From assembly GCA_016185345.1 (NCBI GenBank), contig JACPNS010000003.1, positions 310,001-374,000 of the forward strand: a stretch of DNA of 64,000 nucleotides. The letters run 5' to 3'. The translations under genes were made by a program, and so were the position numbers. Below, in pieces: positions 17,090 through 24,857 of this stretch; positions within the stretch are counted from its first letter, which is position 1; each line of letters opens with the position of its first letter. The DNA comes from Solirubrobacterales bacterium (GTDB taxonomy: Bacteria > Actinomycetota > Thermoleophilia > Solirubrobacterales > JACPNS01). Under the pieces are notes generated by a model. The model had not been told where the DNA came from. It searched no databases and was given only the letters and a program-made list of their open reading frames with translations.

Positions 17090-18652
17090 ATGCCAACGGA
17101 ACCCGCAAACGCGCCGTCGTCCGAACGCTTCAGCTTTCGCCGGCTGATCCGTTACAGCATCGGACTGCAGGTCTTCGTGATCGCGGTCCTGCTCGGCGCA
17201 ACGCTGTGGGGAGCACTGCAGACGCGGGAAAAGTCAGAGGAACTCGCACGCGAGACGAAGAACGTGCTACTGCTTGCGGGCGTCAACCAAGAGTTCGAGA
17301 GAGCGCGCGTCGCGCTCCGCCAATACGTGCGTAGCGGCAGCGGCTTCAGTCTTGGCGCACTCAGTCAGTCGCGCAAACAAATCTCGATCATCGCGCCGAT
17401 CCTTGAGGGCGGCCTGTCGCCCGGTGCGAAGGAGATGGCCGGGCAGCTGACCGATCAACAGCTTGCGTATCTGAAGAGCATCGGCGACAAGGCGATTGTC
17501 CGGGTGCGCCGAGGCGACATGGAGGGCGCGAACGCTGCGCTCACCTCGCCGGAGGCTTTTGCCCAGCTCAACCGCATCACCGGAACCAACAAGAACCTCA
17601 GCGATGATCTGACAGGTCGGCAGGCGAGTGCCGATCAGGCGGTCTCGCGGAGGCAGGAACTGAACGCGCTGCTGATCGTGCTCAGCGGACTGATCATCCT
17701 CGGCACGGGAATCGGCGTTCTGCTGTGGATCCGCAGCGAGACGATGGTGCCGCTCGAGAATCTCGCGGTCGCGTCGCGCAAACTCGGCCACGGTGATCTC
17801 TCGGCGCGCGTCGAGCCCGGTGGGGTGGAAGAGATCGCGTTGACCGGAAGCGCCTTCAACCAGATGGCAGAAGAGATCGAGCAGCACGTCGGGCAGTTGC
17901 ACGAGTTGTCGGTCGCCCGCAGTCGTTTCGTCTCCTCGGTCTCGCACGAGCTGCGCACGCCGATCACCTCGCTGCGTGGATACCTTGAGCTGCTCGCGCA
18001 GGGAGAGGCTGGACCGCTCCAGCCCGACCAGGTCCGCTTCGTCGAAGTCGCCGATCGCAACGCGCGCCAGCTGTCCGATCTGATCGATGACCTGCTCACC
18101 CTCTCGAGAGTCCAGAGCGGACGAATGAGCCTGCGGACCGAGGGCGTGAACGTACGCGACCTGCTTCACGAACTGAAGACCGAGATGATGCCGATCGGCT
18201 CCGAGCGCGGGGTGGACGTGGTGCTCGTAGACACCGGTGACCTGATCGTTCAAGGCGACGCGATGCGACTGCGCCAGGCGTTCGGGAATCTCTTGAGCAA
18301 CTCGATCAAGTACTCGAGGGACGGTCAGGCCGTTGTTGTACGCGCTCTCGCGGTCGATCGTCAGTCGGTGATCTCGTTTGTCGACTGGGGCATGGGAATC
18401 CCGCGCGAGGATCTGCCGCAGATCGCCGAACCGTTCTTTCGCTCGTCGAGCAGCGAGGGCGTGCCCGGGACTGGCCTCGGCCTCGCGATCGCCAAGCAGA
18501 TGATCGAACTGCACGGTGGAAGGCTCGCGGTCGAAAGCGAACTCGGCAGCGGTTCTACCTTCACCGTGTACCTCCCGCTGGACGTGCTGCCGGCTGGCGG
18601 GCCCGACGAAGAGCCGCCGCTCGCCCAGTCCGCTACAACTTCTGGCGACTGA
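17090..18652 (+). CDS. Membrane sensor histidine kinase with HAMP domain
   Basis: 520 residues. Order: TM1 (about 24-44), an extracytoplasmic helical sensor region (about 45-195) resembling four-helix-bundle chemoreceptor-type sensors, TM2 (about 196-216), HAMP (PLENLAVASRKLGHGDLSARV), HisKA with VSHELRTPITSLRGYLELL (phosphorylated His), and HATPase_c with NLLSNSIKYSRDG (N box), FVDWGMGIPREDLPQIAEPFFR (G1/F) and GTGLGLAIAKQMIELHGG (G2). The ligand is unknown. It probably phosphorylates the divergent receiver protein. It is 23 nt upstream of the PHP phosphatase gene, so it likely leads the ispF-gltX transcript. Confidence 0.93.
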   Translation: MPTEPANAPSSERFSFRRLIRYSIGLQVFVIAVLLGATLWGALQTREKSEELARETKNVLLLAGVNQEFERARVALRQYVRSGSGFSLGALSQSRKQISIIAPILEGGLSPGAKEMAGQLTDQQLAYLKSIGDKAIVRVRRGDMEGANAALTSPEAFAQLNRITGTNKNLSDDLTGRQASADQAVSRRQELNALLIVLSGLIILGTGIGVLLWIRSETMVPLENLAVASRKLGHGDLSARVEPGGVEEIALTGSAFNQMAEEIEQHVGQLHELSVARSRFVSSVSHELRTPITSLRGYLELLAQGEAGPLQPDQVRFVEVADRNARQLSDLIDDLLTLSRVQSGRMSLRTEGVNVRDLLHELKTEMMPIGSERGVDVVLVDTGDLIVQGDAMRLRQAFGNLLSNSIKYSRDGQAVVVRALAVDRQSVISFVDWGMGIPREDLPQIAEPFFRSSSSEGVPGTGLGLAIAKQMIELHGGRLAVESELGSGSTFTVYLPLDVLPAGGPDEEPPLAQSATTSGD

Positions 18653-18675
18653 AGCCAAACAGACTCAAGGAAAGA

Positions 18676-19503
18676 ATGCTCAGCGATTACCACGTGCACC
18701 TGCGCCCAGACGGCCCGGGTTCTGAATTCGAGAAGTACATGACTGCCGAGAACGCCGACCGCTATCGCGCCGCGGCCGAAGAGGCGGGGATCGAGGAGCT
18801 CGGCGTCAGCGAGCACATCTACCGCTTCAAGCAGGCGCTGGCGATCTGGGATCACCCGTACTGGCTGGGCGCAGCGGTCGACGACATTGACGCCTACGAA
18901 GCCTTCGTGCGCGAAGAGACCGACCTGCGCCTGGGGATCGAAGCCGACTTCATCCAGGGCCGCGAGGACAAGATCGAAGAAGTCCTCGCCGGGCACGCCT
19001 GGGACTACGTGATCGGCTCGGTTCACTTCTTGAAGCAGGCCGCGCTCGACATGGACACCTACGACATCTGGCGCGAGCGCACTGACCCCGCCGACATCTG
19101 GCGCGAGTACTTCCAGACGCTCGCCGACGCCGCGAAGACCGGCCTCTACGACATCATGGCCCATCCGGATCTCGTGAAGTACTGGGGCAAGGATCGGCCG
19201 CTTCCGGATACCGATCTGCGCTTTTTCTATGAGCCTGCGATCGAGGCCTTCGCCGAAGCAGGCGTGACCGTGGAGATGTCCACCGCGGGACTGCGCAAGC
19301 CGATCGGCGAGATCTACCCGGCGCCCGCGTTCATCGACATGTGCCTTGATGCTGGCCTGAAGTTTGCGCTGTCCTCTGACGCGCACGAGCCTTTGTATAT
19401 CGGCCACGGATACGAGACGGCAGTTGAATTGCTCGGCGCGCACGGCATTACGGAGCTTGCGAAGTTCGAGGGCCGCAAGCGCACCATGGAGTCGATCGGA
19501 TGA
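18676..19503 (+). CDS. PHP-family phosphatase, histidinol-phosphatase (HisK/HisJ)-like
   Basis: 275 residues, preceded by AAGGAAAG. The PHP active-site pattern is intact: DYHVHL at residues 4-9, SEHIYRF, GIEADFI, IGSVHFL, DIMAHPDLVKYWG and LSSDAHEP. These residues bind two or three metals for phosphoester hydrolysis. HisK-like PHP proteins dephosphorylate histidinol phosphate; without other his genes nearby the substrate is a family-based guess. The stop overlaps the ispF start as ATGA, so the two are translationally coupled. Confidence 0.85.
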   Translation: MLSDYHVHLRPDGPGSEFEKYMTAENADRYRAAAEEAGIEELGVSEHIYRFKQALAIWDHPYWLGAAVDDIDAYEAFVREETDLRLGIEADFIQGREDKIEEVLAGHAWDYVIGSVHFLKQAALDMDTYDIWRERTDPADIWREYFQTLADAAKTGLYDIMAHPDLVKYWGKDRPLPDTDLRFFYEPAIEAFAEAGVTVEMSTAGLRKPIGEIYPAPAFIDMCLDAGLKFALSSDAHEPLYIGHGYETAVELLGAHGITELAKFEGRKRTMESIG

Positions 19504-19997
19504 CCGGCGGATTTGTGCGCACCGGGCTTGGCTGGGACACGCACCAGTTTGCCGAAGGCCGCGCGCTGGTTGTCGGCGGCGTGCCGATCGAGCATGAGCG
19601 TGGATTGCTTGGGCACTCAGACGCCGATGTGTTGACGCACGCGATCGCGGATGCTGTGCTTGGCGCCGGCGCCCTGGGCGACATCGGGGAACATTTTCCC
19701 GACACTGATACAGAGTGGAAGGACGCCGACTCGCTTGAGCTTCTGGCGCGCTGCTCGGAGCTGGTTCGTGAGCGCGGTTTGTTCGTCGTGAACGTCGACG
19801 CTACGGTGATCGCCGAAGAGCCGTTGATGGGCGGGCACCGGGCGCAGATGGTCTTCAACCTTGCCGCGGCGCTTGGCGTCGGCAACGATCACGTGAATGT
19901 GAAGTTCACTCGCGGCGAAGGAATGGGTTATCTCGGGCGCGCCGAGGGCGTCGCGGCGATGGCGGTTGCTTCGCTCGCGCCGGTACCTGAGGTTTGA
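19500..19997 (+). CDS. ispF: 2-C-methyl-D-erythritol 2,4-cyclodiphosphate synthase
   Basis: 165 residues, normal length. Cyclises CDP-ME 2-phosphate, releasing CMP. Metal ligands are in GWDTHQF (Asp and His near residues 13-15) and the signature LLGHSDADVLTHAIADAVLGA; DIGEHFPDTD and the C-terminal TRGEGMGYLGRAEG complete the family pattern. ATG 19500 overlaps the upstream PHP gene by 4 nt and the stop overlaps gltX by 4 nt. The protein forms a trimer in known homologues. Confidence 0.96.
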   Translation: MTGGFVRTGLGWDTHQFAEGRALVVGGVPIEHERGLLGHSDADVLTHAIADAVLGAGALGDIGEHFPDTDTEWKDADSLELLARCSELVRERGLFVVNVDATVIAEEPLMGGHRAQMVFNLAAALGVGNDHVNVKFTRGEGMGYLGRAEGVAAMAVASLAPVPEV

Positions 19998-21172
19998 GCG
20001 TGGTCCGGGCGCGGTTTGCCCCTTCGCCGACGGGTTCGCTGCATGTCGGGTCTGCTCGTACTGCGCTGCTGAACTGGTTGTTTGTCCGCCATGCCGGCGG
20101 GCGGTTGCTCTTGCGGATCGACGACACGGATGCGGAGCGCTCCGAGGCCGCGCTCGAGGAGGCGATCTTTGAGGACCTGAAGTGGCTCGGACTTGATTGG
20201 GACGATGGACCGGTGCATCAGAGCGATCGCGTCGCTCGGTACGAGGAAGTCTTGGCGGAGCTTCCTGTCGTGCGGCGCGGCGACGCATATGAATTTGAGG
20301 GTCGCGTGATCGCTCGATCGGATGGCTCGCCGTTGTACCACTTGGCAACAGCGGTGGACGAAATTGATGATTCGATCACGCATGTGCTTCGCGGCCGCGA
20401 CCACCTGAGCAACACCGAGCTCCAGATCGCGATCATCCGCGCGATGGGGGCCGAGCCACCGGAGTACATCCACGCACCGCTGCTGGTGTTTGAGGGTGGG
20501 AGGAAGGTCTCCAAGCGTGAGGGGGCGGGGTCTGTGACGGTCGCTGATCTGCGCGAAGCCGGATATCCGGCTTCGGCGGTTTGCAATGCGCTTGCTCTGT
20601 CGCTGGCTGACTACGGCACCGAAGAGTTGATGCTCGGGCTGGATGAAATGGCCGCTCGCTTTGACATTCAGCGCCTGCACACAGCCGACTCCCAGTTCGA
20701 CGAAGCCAAGATGCACTGGGTCGCCGGGCACCACATTCGCGAGATGGATCGATCGGCATTTGCTGGATTTCTGGCGGAGTTCGAGAGTGGGTCATTGCCC
20801 GACGTAGCGGTTGAAGCCGCGCAGACCGGCGGCGACACGTTCGTCGAATGCGCGGCCGTAGGTCGTGCGCTGGTCGATCCCCCGGAGCCCGACGATGACG
20901 CCCTCGATGCCATGGCCTTGCCCGAGGTCGCGGCGGCATTCAGTGCACTCGACGCGCTGGTAGCCGAATGGCCGCTCGATCTTGAATCGGCCGATCGCGA
21001 ATTCGTGGCGCTGAAGGGTGCATTGAAGGCCGAGGGCATCTCACTGGGTAACGCGCTGCACGGTCTGAGGGCGCTTCTGACCGGTCGCACGCAGGGGCCT
21101 GAATTCCCCTACGTTCTCGCGACGCTCACCTCTGATCGTTTCGAGGCTGCGCGCGCTCGCATCTCCGCGTAG
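19994..21172 (+). CDS. gltX: Glutamyl-tRNA synthetase (compact form)
   Basis: 392 residues from TTG 19994 (GTG 20000 is an alternative). Class I signatures are FAPSPTGSLHVGSARTALLNWLF (HIGH region) and VSKREG (KMSKS region), with LRIDDTDAERS. Typical bacterial GluRS is about 460-490 residues; the C-terminal anticodon-binding part is shortened here, and the connecting region is also lean. It is longer than the GluQ enzyme, which lacks an anticodon domain. The position between ispF and cysS matches the Bacillus order ispF-gltX-cysE-cysS, without cysE. Whether it also charges tRNA-Gln is not decidable here. Confidence 0.88.
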   Translation: MSVVRARFAPSPTGSLHVGSARTALLNWLFVRHAGGRLLLRIDDTDAERSEAALEEAIFEDLKWLGLDWDDGPVHQSDRVARYEEVLAELPVVRRGDAYEFEGRVIARSDGSPLYHLATAVDEIDDSITHVLRGRDHLSNTELQIAIIRAMGAEPPEYIHAPLLVFEGGRKVSKREGAGSVTVADLREAGYPASAVCNALALSLADYGTEELMLGLDEMAARFDIQRLHTADSQFDEAKMHWVAGHHIREMDRSAFAGFLAEFESGSLPDVAVEAAQTGGDTFVECAAVGRALVDPPEPDDDALDAMALPEVAAAFSALDALVAEWPLDLESADREFVALKGALKAEGISLGNALHGLRALLTGRTQGPEFPYVLATLTSDRFEAARARISA

Positions 21173-21211
21173 GCTTTCCGCGTCTGCCGGGGAATCAACC
21201 GTGGACCTCCT

Positions 21212-22567
21212 ATGCGCGAAATCCAGATACACGACACCCTGACCAACGAGGTCAAGCCGCTCCATCCCCGTGACCCGGGTAAGGTCTCGATCTACGCCTG
21301 CGGCCCCACGGTGTATTCGCGCATCCACATCGGAAACGCGCGTCCGTACACCGTCTTTATGCTTTTGCAGCGCTTTCTCGAGCATGAGGGCTATGACGTG
21401 ACCTTCGCGGTCAACGTCACGGACATCAACGACAAGATCTATGTTGCTGCCCGCGAGGCCGACGTGCACAGTGCCCAGCTGGCGCACGACATGACCGAGC
21501 ACTACTTCGCTGACACTTCGCGTCTGGGTCTCGGGCGACCGGACCACGAACCGCTCGCAACTGAGACTGTGCCGGAGATCGTCAATCTGATTGAGGCATT
21601 AATCGAACGCGATCACGCATACGAGAGCGGGGGCGACGTGTATTTCTCCGTCCCGTCCTACGAGCGCTACGGCGAACTCTCCAACCGCGATCCAGACACG
21701 ATGGACCAGGGCGAGGAGGACAACTCCCTGAAGCGCGACGCGCGCGACTTCGCGCTTTGGAAGACGCGCAAGGACGATGAGGACACGGCCTGGCCCTCCC
21801 CGTGGGGCGACGGCCGCCCGGGCTGGCACATCGAGTGCTCGGCGATGAGCGAAACGATCCTCGGTGTGGATTTCGACATCCACGGCGGCGGCATCGATCT
21901 CGTGTTCCCGCACCACGAGAACGAATGCGCCCAGACCTATGCCGGCCGCGGGGCCCCGCTCGCCAGGCTTTGGATGCACAACGGAATGGTCCGCTTCTCA
22001 GGCGAGAAGATGAGCAAGTCGGTGGGCAACATCTGGCTGCTTCACGAGGCGCTCGATGTCTATGCAGCATCCACTCTGATCATGTTCTTCATCAGCGGTC
22101 ACTATCGCGCGCCGATCGAGTGCACCGCCGACACCCTGGCGCAGGCCGCATCCAACGTGGAGCGCCTGAAAGAGCTCGTCAAAAGGCTCGACCCCAACTT
22201 GACGGACGATGGCTTATTCGCAGTGTCAGAGCGGTTTTACGCCGCTTTGGCCGACGATTTCAACACTCCGGCGGCGATGGCCGAGATTTTCACCTGGGTT
22301 CGGGATGCGAACCGTCGATTGGACGCCGGCAAAGAAGTTGGGGGGCTCGAGACTCTGCGCGAGGCGCTGACCGTGTTGGGACTCGAAAGCGTGTTTGAGT
22401 CTGGCGGCGAGGAAGCAGATTCGGAGGCTTTGGCGCTGCTCGATGCGCGCCAGGCGGCGCGTGCTGAGAAAGACTTCGCAAAGGCCGATGCGATGCGGGA
22501 TGAGCTCCTGGCCCTTGGATGGGAGATCCGGGACACTCCCGAAGGCCCGGTCCTCCGCGCTGTCTGA
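21212..22567 (+). CDS. cysS: Cysteinyl-tRNA synthetase
   Basis: 451 residues, normal length. Motifs: YACGPTVYSRIHIGNARPYTVF (zinc Cys plus HIGH), FAVNVTDINDKI, GRPGWHIECSAMS (zinc Cys), DIHGGGIDLVFPHHENE (zinc ligands) and GEKMSKSVGNIW (KMSKS), then the helical C-terminus with ARAEKDFAKADAMRDEL. It charges tRNA-Cys in the cytoplasm. A short GGACCTCCT run precedes ATG 21212. The mshC paralogue of mycothiol synthesis is similar but shorter and lacks this C-terminal region, and the gene order supports CysS. Confidence 0.95.
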   Translation: MREIQIHDTLTNEVKPLHPRDPGKVSIYACGPTVYSRIHIGNARPYTVFMLLQRFLEHEGYDVTFAVNVTDINDKIYVAAREADVHSAQLAHDMTEHYFADTSRLGLGRPDHEPLATETVPEIVNLIEALIERDHAYESGGDVYFSVPSYERYGELSNRDPDTMDQGEEDNSLKRDARDFALWKTRKDDEDTAWPSPWGDGRPGWHIECSAMSETILGVDFDIHGGGIDLVFPHHENECAQTYAGRGAPLARLWMHNGMVRFSGEKMSKSVGNIWLLHEALDVYAASTLIMFFISGHYRAPIECTADTLAQAASNVERLKELVKRLDPNLTDDGLFAVSERFYAALADDFNTPAAMAEIFTWVRDANRRLDAGKEVGGLETLREALTVLGLESVFESGGEEADSEALALLDARQAARAEKDFAKADAMRDELLALGWEIRDTPEGPVLRAV

Positions 22568-22579
22568 CCCGCCCGGTCG

Positions 22580-22585
22580 TACTCT
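22580..22585 (+). promoter_or_regulatory. Putative -10 box of an internal leaderless promoter for rlmB
   Basis: TACTCT ends 6 nt before ATG 22592 in the 24-nt cysS-rlmB gap. Confidence 0.4.
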
Positions 22586-22591
22586 CCGGAC

Positions 22592-23302
22592 ATGATTCTT
22601 TACGGCAGGAACCCGGTCAGGGAGGCGTTGCGCGGCCCGCGCTCCGTCAGCCGCATCTGGGCGACCCAGGCGGCCGAGAAAGAGCCATGGCTTCGCGAGC
22701 TCGCCGGCGCGACGTCGATAAACCGGGCCAACACTGATGAACTGGTATCTCTTGCCGCCACGCCCGACCATCAGGGGGTCGCCGCGGAGGTCTCGGACTA
22801 CCAATATGCGGACCCGAAGGCTCTTCTGCGCCCGGATGACGCTCTGGTGCTCGTCCTTGATGAGATCCAGGATCCTCACAACCTCGGCGCGCTCGCTCGC
22901 GTGGCCGAGTCTGCGGGCGCTACGGGCATGGTGATTGCCGATCGTCGAAGCGCCGAAGTCACGCCGACCGTGTGCAAATCGTCTGCTGGAGCCGTTGAGC
23001 ACTTGAAGATCGCCAGGGTCGGAAACATCTCGGACTACTTGATTGCGGCGAAAGAGGCCGACGCTTGGGTTTACGGCGCCGCCGCCGATGGCGACATGGC
23101 CTACAACCAGCCCGACTACAAAGGCAAAGTCGTGATGGTCGTCGGTTCAGAAGGCAAAGGCATGCGCCCAAAGGTCGCAAAGACTTGCGACGCGCTCGTT
23201 TCGATTCCCCAGCGCGGCCAGATCGAGTCGCTCAACGTCAGCACCGCGACGGCCGTCCTGATCTACGCGGTCCTCCAGTCCCGCGACATCAAGCCCGCTT
23301 AG
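22592..23302 (+). CDS. rlmB: 23S rRNA 2'-O-ribose methyltransferase (TrmH/RlmB family, SPOUT)
   Basis: 236 residues. N-terminal substrate-binding part (LYGRNPVREALRG) followed by the SPOUT knot with the three family motifs: LDEIQDPHNLGALAR (motif 1), VVMVVGSEGKGMRPKV (motif 2) and SIPQRGQIESLNVSTATAVLIY (motif 3). RlmB 2'-O-methylates a guanosine of 23S rRNA. Gene order cysS-rlmB is shared with Bacillus and mycobacteria. A strong hairpin follows 14 nt after the stop. Confidence 0.92.
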   Translation: MILYGRNPVREALRGPRSVSRIWATQAAEKEPWLRELAGATSINRANTDELVSLAATPDHQGVAAEVSDYQYADPKALLRPDDALVLVLDEIQDPHNLGALARVAESAGATGMVIADRRSAEVTPTVCKSSAGAVEHLKIARVGNISDYLIAAKEADAWVYGAAADGDMAYNQPDYKGKVVMVVGSEGKGMRPKVAKTCDALVSIPQRGQIESLNVSTATAVLIYAVLQSRDIKPA

Positions 23303-23316
23303 TTGTGCGGGAAAAT

Positions 23317-23351
23317 TGGCCCAACCTGTCCCTCGGGGAGAGGTTGGGCCA
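23317..23351 (+). terminator. Hairpin terminator after rlmB
   Basis: Perfect 11-bp stem TGGCCCAACCT / AGGTTGGGCCA closing a loop that itself contains CCC/GGG. No T tract follows on the plus strand, so it is a weak or factor-dependent terminator. The minus-strand copy would be followed by ATTTTC. Confidence 0.5.
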
Positions 23352-23670
23352 TAACCCAGGGGTGATCTGTCACGTTCCCGCCGCGCGGCGGTCACAAGCA
23401 CGCCCAATGTTGCAATTTTCACTGCAATAAAGGGACCAAAACGCACGGTTGCCACAAAAGCGCAATAATTGCCGTCCGACAGTAAACCTAAAGTCCAGCT
23501 TCAGGTTTGAGGTCCCGGCAATGTCGGCCTCAACTCAGATGGACCGTAGGACACATAGAAGATCCATTTGACGCAAGTTGGGAGGCATGCGTCACGACAC
23601 CAATGGGTATCCGCCTTGAATTGCTCACAAAGTGCGTGATTTGCAGGTGTTTAGCTCATTTGGAGGCAAC
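23352..23670 (+). promoter_or_regulatory. AT-richer sigH upstream region with inverted repeats
   Basis: No gene is seen in these 319 bases, which are visibly richer in A/T than their surroundings. Small inverted repeats occur: TTGCA...TGCAA at about 23413-23430 and GCAATAATTGC at about 23462-23472. GGAGG (about 23662) fixes the sigH start at GTG 23671. No confident -35/-10 pair was identified. Confidence 0.4.
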
Positions 23671-24399
23671 GTGACACACGCATTCCAGGCAGCAGCAGTA
23701 CCCGCAGAAACGCTCGAAGAATCAGAAGAGCTCGCTCCCCGCACCAATGCAGGGCGCATCAGGCAAAAGTCTAAAGCTCTACCTGAGGTTGATGATCACT
23801 ACCTGATCGCCCTCGCCAAGTCTGGAAACAGCGAGGCATATGAGATGGTGTGCAAGCGCTACTACGGATTCGTCCGTTTGAAGGCGTCGTCCTACTTTTT
23901 GATCGGTGGAGACTCCGATGACCTGATCCAAGAGGGTCTCGTTGGCCTTTACAAGGCGATCCGCGATTACCGCACTGACCGCGAGAGCAGTTTCCGCAAC
24001 TTCGCGGAGCTCTGCATCACCCGTCAGATCATCACGGCGGTCAAAACCAGCACACGTAACAAGCACACGCCGCTGAACCAGTACGTCTCCTTCAACTCGC
24101 CCCCGGGCGCGGGCGACGACGACGGCGACCAGACTCTCGACGAAATGCTCCCGGGCAGCCACGTGCACGACCCGGTAGTCCAGGTGATCAGTTCCGAAGA
24201 GCTCACCAGCCTCGTCGGCTGCCTCTCAACCACGCTCAGCGAGCTCGAAGGTGACGTTCTGCGCTTCTACCTCGACGGCTACTCCTACGAGGAGATCGGA
24301 GTGAAGATCGACTGCGACGCGAAGACGGTGGACAACGCCCTCCAGCGCGTCAAGCGCAAGGTCGGCGGGCACCTCGACGAGCGCAACGTAATTCTCTAA
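23671..24399 (+). CDS. sigH: RNA polymerase sigma factor, SigH (Spo0H)-like
   Basis: 242 residues from GTG 23671, chosen because GGAGG sits just upstream; the frame is open to 23632. An N-terminal extension of about 35 residues precedes region 2. Region 2 reads SSYFLIGGDSDDLIQEGLVGLYKAIRDYRTD, then SFRNFAELCITRQIITAVKTSTRNKHTPLN; region 4 reads YLDGYSYEEIGVKIDCDAKTVDNALQRVKRKV. Compared from memory with Bacillus subtilis SigH, the stretches SYFLIG, FAELCITRQIITA and NALQRVKRK are shared, far beyond generic sigma similarity. It is placed right after rlmB, as in Bacillus. Sporulation is not implied; targets are unknown. Confidence 0.88.
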   Translation: MTHAFQAAAVPAETLEESEELAPRTNAGRIRQKSKALPEVDDHYLIALAKSGNSEAYEMVCKRYYGFVRLKASSYFLIGGDSDDLIQEGLVGLYKAIRDYRTDRESSFRNFAELCITRQIITAVKTSTRNKHTPLNQYVSFNSPPGAGDDDGDQTLDEMLPGSHVHDPVVQVISSEELTSLVGCLSTTLSELEGDVLRFYLDGYSYEEIGVKIDCDAKTVDNALQRVKRKVGGHLDERNVIL

Positions 24400-24470
24400 T
24401 CAGGGGCTGATACTCGTCGAGTCGTTGCATACCTGGGTGCGGCGACTTTGCGCCTCGCATCTCCTGCAGC

Positions 24471-24486
24471 TATCGCTTTATAGATA
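24471..24486. promoter_or_regulatory. HipB operator 1
   Basis: TATC-N8-GATA palindrome, the spacing of E. coli HipB operators (TATCC-N8-GGATA). First of three, centres 49 bp apart. Confidence 0.7.
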
Positions 24487-24519
24487 ATTGGGTGTGAATC
24501 GACTGTCTTGCGCAGGATT

Positions 24520-24535
24520 TATCGCTAAAGCGATA
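24520..24535. promoter_or_regulatory. HipB operator 2
   Basis: TATC-GCTAAAGC-GATA. The best palindrome of the three, extended by one pair on each side (TTATC...GATAA). Confidence 0.75.
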
Positions 24536-24568
24536 ATTCAGCCCAGGCGACCGATGTAGAGGGTAAAT

Positions 24569-24584
24569 TATCGATTAAGCGATA
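24569..24584. promoter_or_regulatory. HipB operator 3
   Basis: TATC-GATTAAGC-GATA, 24 nt before the hipB start codon, so binding here could block transcription of hipBA directly. Confidence 0.7.
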
Positions 24585-24608
24585 TTTAGGAACGCGAGGT
24601 CGCACGAA

Positions 24609-24857
24609 GTGGAAATCACGAAGATCAAGAACGCTGAAGAACTGGGCGCGATCATTCGCAAAGTCCGAAAAGCACAGGGCCTTCGGCAGGAGGACCTCGC
24701 ATTGGCGGCAGGCGCGGGAATTATGTCGATTAGCCGTCTCGAACGCGGGACGTCTCACGTGCGAATTGATCTGGTGCTGAGAGTTTTGGACGTGCTCGGA
24801 CTGGATTTCAAGATCGCGAGCGCGAGCGACGAGGCAGATGGGTGGTCGGATGTCTGA
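24609..24857 (+). CDS. hipB: HipB-like XRE-family antitoxin/repressor
   Basis: 82 residues, start GTG 24609. A single Cro/CI-type helix-turn-helix fills the middle: AIIRKVRKAQGLRQEDLALAAGAG, then SISRLERG and the C-terminal dimer region LVLRVLDVLGLDFKI. Expected to neutralise the HipA kinase and repress its own operon through the three TATC-N8-GATA sites upstream. It overlaps hipA by 8 nt. The regulatory region is much more AT-rich than flanking DNA, which together with placement beside a tRNA gene hints at acquisition. Confidence 0.9.
   Translation: MEITKIKNAEELGAIIRKVRKAQGLRQEDLALAAGAGIMSISRLERGTSHVRIDLVLRVLDVLGLDFKIASASDEADGWSDV

Noticed and set aside
17267-18658. 463-codon minus-strand frame
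   Set aside because: Shadow of the histidine kinase; composition is Arg/His/Asp-rich without motifs.
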